Assembly (NCBI GenBank): GCA_041398025.1
Contig: JAWKVM010000033.1
Coordinates: forward strand, 1-64,000
Source of the DNA: JANQPX01 sp041398025
Lineage (GTDB): Bacteria > Pseudomonadota > Alphaproteobacteria > Geminicoccales > Geminicoccaceae
Length of the DNA stretch: 64,000 bases
Direction: 5' to 3'
This document shows positions 60,873 to 64,000 of this stretch, in pieces. The notes below the pieces were generated by a model. It saw only the letters and a list, made by a program, of their open reading frames with translations, did no database searches and was not told the origin of the DNA. The translations under genes and the position numbers were made by a program. Positions within the stretch are counted from its first letter, which is position 1. Every line of letters starts with the position of its first letter.

Positions 60873-62017
60873 TCAAGTCCTGTCGTCCGGACGGAAGCTC
60901 GGGCGCACATGCCGGCTCGCCGGCACCGGCGCATCGGCGCTCTGTCTGGGCGGCTGGTTGATCAGATCGATGGCGACCGCCTGCAGCACCGCCCCATCGG
61001 TCGCGCCCACCAGGGTGAAGGCATGGCGCTCTTCCCGCCATTCCAGCCAGTTCAGCCCGCCTTCCCGGCGCTCGGCCAGCGTTCGCCGCGGCGCGATCTT
61101 GACGATCGTGAGGCTGACCGACGGTCCTCGGCGTCGGCGTAGAGCAGCATGACCATGGGCGGGCCATCCGCGCTGCCGATCAGCCTTGCCCCCTCGTGGT
61201 GAAAAAGCCGCGCGCGCTCAGATCCGGAAGCGCCATCGGCCGGCCGAGCTGCACGGCAAGCCAGTCCTCGATCACGCTCCAGTCCCCGGGGCCGAGCTCG
61301 GCGATATAGGGCCTGGATCTCGCCCAGGCTCGCCTGGTGCCCGCGCATGATCTGACGCCGGCGTTCGTCGTCACGGCGCGCGGGCAAGCTCTGCGGCGAG
61401 TTGCGCCTCTCCCTGCTCGAGCGAACCTTGCGCCCGTACCAAGTCGTCCGTCGCCGCCTGCAGCCTGTCGAGATCCGCGACCGCCTTGTCGAGGCTCGCG
61501 GTCTTTTCGGCGAGAGCCTGGTTCAGACGCTCGACCTCGGCGCCGCGTCTGGCAGGTCCCGGTCAAGCTGCCGGCGCTCCTGGTCGTGCCCCGAGGCATC
61601 CGGCGCGGCACCAGCACCCTGCCGCTCGCTGCGCGCCAGGTCCTGGGTCAGCCGCAGCACGTCCGCCTGCAGCCGGCGGCGCTGCTCCTCCAGGCCGGCC
61701 AGCCTTAGGCGGTCCTGCTCGCGCGCGGCTTCGAGCGTCGAGAGCGTCACCTCGCGGTCCCTCGCCTTTTCCAGGATCTCGTCACGATCGGCGCGCAGCA
61801 GCTCCTGGCCGATGGTGAGCTGATCGGCGGCGTCTTGCCATTCCATGGCCTGCCGATAGAGATGAAGGGCGTAGAGGCCGAGCGCGATCAGCAGAACGGC
61901 GCCGATCAGGGCGGCATACCAGAGACCGGTCGACCCGTCCCCGACCGGCGGCCCGGCCACCGGCCGACGGGGTGCATGCGCTGGCACCGGTCGCGCGCTG
62001 GGCCGTCGTCTGGTCAT
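60873..62017 (-). pseudogene. Membrane coiled-coil protein with anti-sigma-like C-terminus, many frameshifts
   Basis: The N-terminus has a proline-rich cytoplasmic leader, one membrane helix (WYAALIGAVLLIALGLYALHLY) and a long coiled coil (REVTLSTLEAAREQDRLRLAGLEEQRRRL...AEVERLNQALAEKTASLDKAVADLDRL). The C-terminal part, read across frames, gives YIAELGPGDWSVIEDWLAVQL, PDLSARGFFTTRGQGARLIG, MVMLLYADAEDRPSVSLTIVK and AFTLVGATDGAVLQAVAIDLI, the pattern of an extracytoplasmic anti-sigma sensor domain. At least five shifts are needed (near 61556, 61380, 61310, 61190 and 61115). Its helix-plus-coil layout resembles the gene at 63435. Decay or sequencing error are both open. Confidence 0.6.
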
Positions 62018-62174
62018 CGTCGTGGCGGCATCTGACTTTCGGCGTGGGGCGGCGTGGGCGGCGCTCGGGCTCAAACAGCCATTCCGACGGCGCCGGCACA
62101 TCGCTGCAGCTATTTCCTTGTAAACTCTCTTTATTTTAGAAAATTTGGATCAAAAGGGCAATCACCTGCCTGCG

Positions 62175-62432
62175 TCAGCGGCTGCCGCCGACGTCCGTGC
62201 AGGCGGCGACATGGCTCTGATGGGGAGCCATGGCCTGATGCCAGTAGGGGGCCGTGGACAACATCGCCACCAGGCCGAGATAGCCGAGCGCCATGCCGAC
62301 CATCGACAGCCGGCTGGTGACCATGGCCGGGCGCAGCGTCGGAAAGATCGGCCCCTTCGCCGGGTGGCGGCCGGCGTCGATGCGCTCGCCGGCCGCCCGG
62401 TGATCGGAGATCGTGTCAAGCATTCCTGTCAT
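62175..62432 (-). CDS. Small single-helix membrane protein, 85 aa
   Basis: MTGMLDTISDHRAAGERIDA begins a soluble N-terminus followed by one membrane segment (VTSRLSMVGMALGYLGLVAML) and a short histidine-containing tail. GGAGGG lies just upstream of the ATG at 62432. No family recognised. Confidence 0.55.
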   Translation of the reverse strand: MTGMLDTISDHRAAGERIDAGRHPAKGPIFPTLRPAMVTSRLSMVGMALGYLGLVAMLSTAPYWHQAMAPHQSHVAACTDVGGSR

Positions 62433-62907
62433 GTCATGCCCTCCAGCGTCCCTTCGATGCCGAAGCAGCGCATCGATCGAAGGACGCATGACCTACCAGG
62501 ACACTCGAGCGTTCGCTTTTATTGCTAAATTTTTTAAAATTTTTTAACGCAGGGCAGGATGCCCCCCTGGAGCCGGTGCGCGAAAACCCGGGGACAGAGC
62601 GGCAAAAGCTAAAAAATTCGCCGTCGGCGGAAAAATCGCGAAAAGCCGCAATAAAATCGGAGAGCCGGGTGTTCATCACGTCATGGCGCTTCGGCTTCGA
62701 CAATTTGCGATAAATACGCTATGATCATGTTCTATACTGCTCGGCACGCGAATTCAGGGCTTATTCTCCCGCTGGGATGGAGATCGCCATCCCTTGCTGC
62801 GCGTGCCGGTGCAGCGACGACACTTTCCGTGACCGCCGCTCCGTTCGGTTCGGACGTCGAAACCGCCTCCTGGAACGCGACAGCGTTGGGCCGCAGCCAT
62901 AAGCTTG
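62433..62907. promoter_or_regulatory. 475-bp intergenic region upstream of the second sigma-factor gene
   Basis: The gap is AT-rich around 62520-62560 and 62700-62745. Short antiparallel frames exist on both strands (62522-62713 plus, 62434-62703 minus) but neither has a recognisable product. It should carry promoters for the divergent small membrane gene and the sigma/anti-sigma pair; none could be assigned by eye. Confidence 0.35.
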
Positions 62908-63432
62908 ATGCAGACTTCAGCCGACGACGCCCCCCGGATCGAAGACGAGCTGGTCGGTCTCCTGCCGAAGCTGAAGGCGCATGCGCTCTATCTGACCCGC
63001 TCCGGCGACAAGGCCGACGATCTGCTGCAACGCACCTGCCTGCGCGCGCTGTCGCGCTCGCATCAATGGCAGCCGGGCACGCGGCTGGATCGCTGGGTGT
63101 CGACCATCATGAACAGCATCTGGTTCAACGAGCTGCGCCAGCGGCGGCAGCGTCAGGAACAGGAGCTGCCGGAGCCGGACATGGTCGCGGATGCCGGCTT
63201 CGAACGCCAGATGGAGGCGCAGCTCATGGTGTCTGAACTCAGGCGCGCCTGCGCCCGCCTCAGCGACGAGGATTTCGCGCTGGTGACGAAGATCCACAGC
63301 TACGGCTATACTTATCGTGAAGTTGCCGATGAACTCGGGGTGCCGATCGGCACCGTGCTCTCCCGGGTGTCGCGGGCGAAAGCCGTGATCAAGCGCGCCG
63401 CGGACGAGCTGAGACAGGGGGGCGGATCCTGA
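62908..63432 (+). CDS. ECF RNA polymerase sigma factor
   Basis: A 174-aa protein. Region 2 is HALYLTRSGDKADDLLQRTCLRALSRSHQWQPGTRLDRWV with NSIWFNELRQRRQRQE; region 4 is LSDEDFALVTKIHSYGYTYREVADELGVPIGTVLSRVSRAKAVIKR. It closely fits the alphaproteobacterial ECF factors that pair with a membrane anti-sigma protein. The ATG at 62908 is used (a TTG lies one codon before). The anti-sigma gene starts 2 bases after the stop. Confidence 0.9.
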   Translation: MQTSADDAPRIEDELVGLLPKLKAHALYLTRSGDKADDLLQRTCLRALSRSHQWQPGTRLDRWVSTIMNSIWFNELRQRRQRQEQELPEPDMVADAGFERQMEAQLMVSELRRACARLSDEDFALVTKIHSYGYTYREVADELGVPIGTVLSRVSRAKAVIKRAADELRQGGGS

Positions 63433-63434
63433 GC

Positions 63435-64000
63435 ATGTTCGCCGATAGCGGCCTCTCCGACGAGCTGGCCGAGAAGATCGTCGCCTTCGTCGACCGGGAG
63501 GCGGGCCGCGATGCGCCGCTGACCGCCGACGACGAGGCGATGGTGCGCCGGCTGATCGACGAGGATCCGGCGGTGCGCGCGCTCGTCGACGAGCTGCGCG
63601 CCACCAATGCCGGGCTGGATACACTCCTGGACGATGTCGCGGCGGTCGAGGTGCCGGACCGGCTGGTGGCGCTGATCCGGGGGCATGGCACCAGCGACGT
63701 CGCGGTGATGACGCCGGCCTCGGACGAGAGGGCCGGGGCGGAAGGCGGCGCGGCACCGGGCGAGGGTGAGGTGGTCACGCTTGGCGCTCCCGGGCAGAGG
63801 CGCTTCAGCTATGGACCGCTCGCGGCTGCTGCCTCGGTCGCGGTTTTGATCAGCAGCGGCGCGCTGTTCTATATCTACAACGATGCCCATACCGAGCGCA
63901 CGCGCCTGCAGGCGGTGCTGGCGAGCGCCACCGAGCAGGCGGAAATCCGGGGGCGCGAGCTCGCCGATGCCCGCGCCGAGCTGAGCCGGCTTGCCGGCAT
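63435..64000 (+). CDS. Membrane anti-sigma factor, truncated by the window edge
   Basis: MFADSGLSDELAEKIVAFVD starts an acidic cytoplasmic domain that includes ALVDELRATNAGLDTLLDDV and VPDRLVALIRGHG. A membrane helix follows at about residues 135-150 (LAAAASVAVLISSGALFYIY), then a coiled coil (TERTRLQAVLASATEQAEIRGREL). The frame is still open at base 64000. Position and layout make it the cognate anti-sigma of the preceding ECF factor. The C-terminal domain is outside the window. Confidence 0.85.
   Translation, partial: MFADSGLSDELAEKIVAFVDREAGRDAPLTADDEAMVRRLIDEDPAVRALVDELRATNAGLDTLLDDVAAVEVPDRLVALIRGHGTSDVAVMTPASDERAGAEGGAAPGEGEVVTLGAPGQRRFSYGPLAAAASVAVLISSGALFYIYNDAHTERTRLQAVLASATEQAEIRGRELADARAELSRLAG

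Noticed and set aside
62434..62713. Small overlapping genes on both strands
   Set aside because: Both are AT-rich, lack families and cannot be told apart from chance frames.
62860..62907. A GGAAC ECF-type promoter in front of the second sigma gene
   Set aside because: GGAAC is present at about 62873 but no suitably spaced -10 element follows.
1..64000. CRISPR arrays, tRNA or rRNA genes, restriction-modification or toxin-antitoxin modules
   Set aside because: No regularly spaced repeats, cloverleaf sequences or characteristic protein motifs were found by reading both strands.

Overview
The window is GC-rich, densely coded bacterial chromosome. Protein families such as DUF4170, the form-II CoxL-like hydroxylase, the YfbK-like von Willebrand protein coupled to a sigma factor, and DUF2783 next to an FAD hydroxylase suggest an alphaproteobacterium, probably Rhodospirillales-like. 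No rRNA, tRNA or CRISPR array was seen, so the genus cannot be fixed. All function calls come from reading sequence and motifs; no database search was run.

Layout. (1) 0-11.5 kb: the end of a molybdenum hydroxylase, then a minus-strand catabolic block: a carbohydrate ABC transporter (binding protein, two permeases, ATPase), a D-2-hydroxyacid dehydrogenase, an HpaI-type aldolase and a LysE exporter, followed by an RraA-family protein and a cupin. (2) 11.6-15.3 kb: an insertion-sequence graveyard with remnants of IS5 (two types), IS3 and IS630 families and the C-terminal stump of a membrane protein. (3) 15.4-42.9 kb: a large surface-polysaccharide or glycoconjugate locus. It holds three methyltransferases, a Gfo/Idh/MocA oxidoreductase, GlpD, asparagine synthase, an epimerase, a carbamoyltransferase, a YbhN-like membrane protein, a GT4 glycosyltransferase, a polyprenyl-phosphate sugar transferase, an alcohol dehydrogenase-Gfo fusion, WecB, a broken WecC, a ManC-like guanylyltransferase, two extracytoplasmic propeller-like proteins, a response regulator and a solenoid membrane protein. 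(4) 42.9-46.7 kb: GreB, an FAD aromatic hydroxylase with a DUF2783 partner, an O-methyltransferase-like protein and small unknowns. (5) 47-51 kb: a translationally coupled operon of VWA lipoprotein, ECF-like sigma factor and membrane-anchored putative anti-sigma protein. (6) 51.3-59.5 kb: a nucleoside uptake and salvage operon (BMP binding protein, ATPase, two permeases, a cytidine deaminase-purine nucleoside phosphorylase fusion, DeoC, DeoA). (7) 59.6-64 kb: small conserved genes, a decayed or mis-sequenced membrane coiled-coil protein, and a second ECF sigma/anti-sigma pair running off the right edge.

Three signals stand out beyond gene content. An eight-copy dispersed palindromic element of about 137 bp has 26-31 bp nearly perfect inner arms and TTAAC/GTTAAG-like ends; one copy shows compensatory changes in both arms. 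Between the carbamoyltransferase and epimerase genes lies a 48-bp scar ORF that joins the start of an epimerase gene to the end of a carbamoyltransferase gene. A second repeat family (one full copy, two half copies) includes a half copy inside the sugar ABC operon.

Several otherwise convincing genes (binding protein, WecC, GreB, DeoA, nucleoside ATPase and permease, coiled-coil protein) carry clusters of small, often compensating indels. These look more like sequencing or assembly error than decay, but reads would have to decide.
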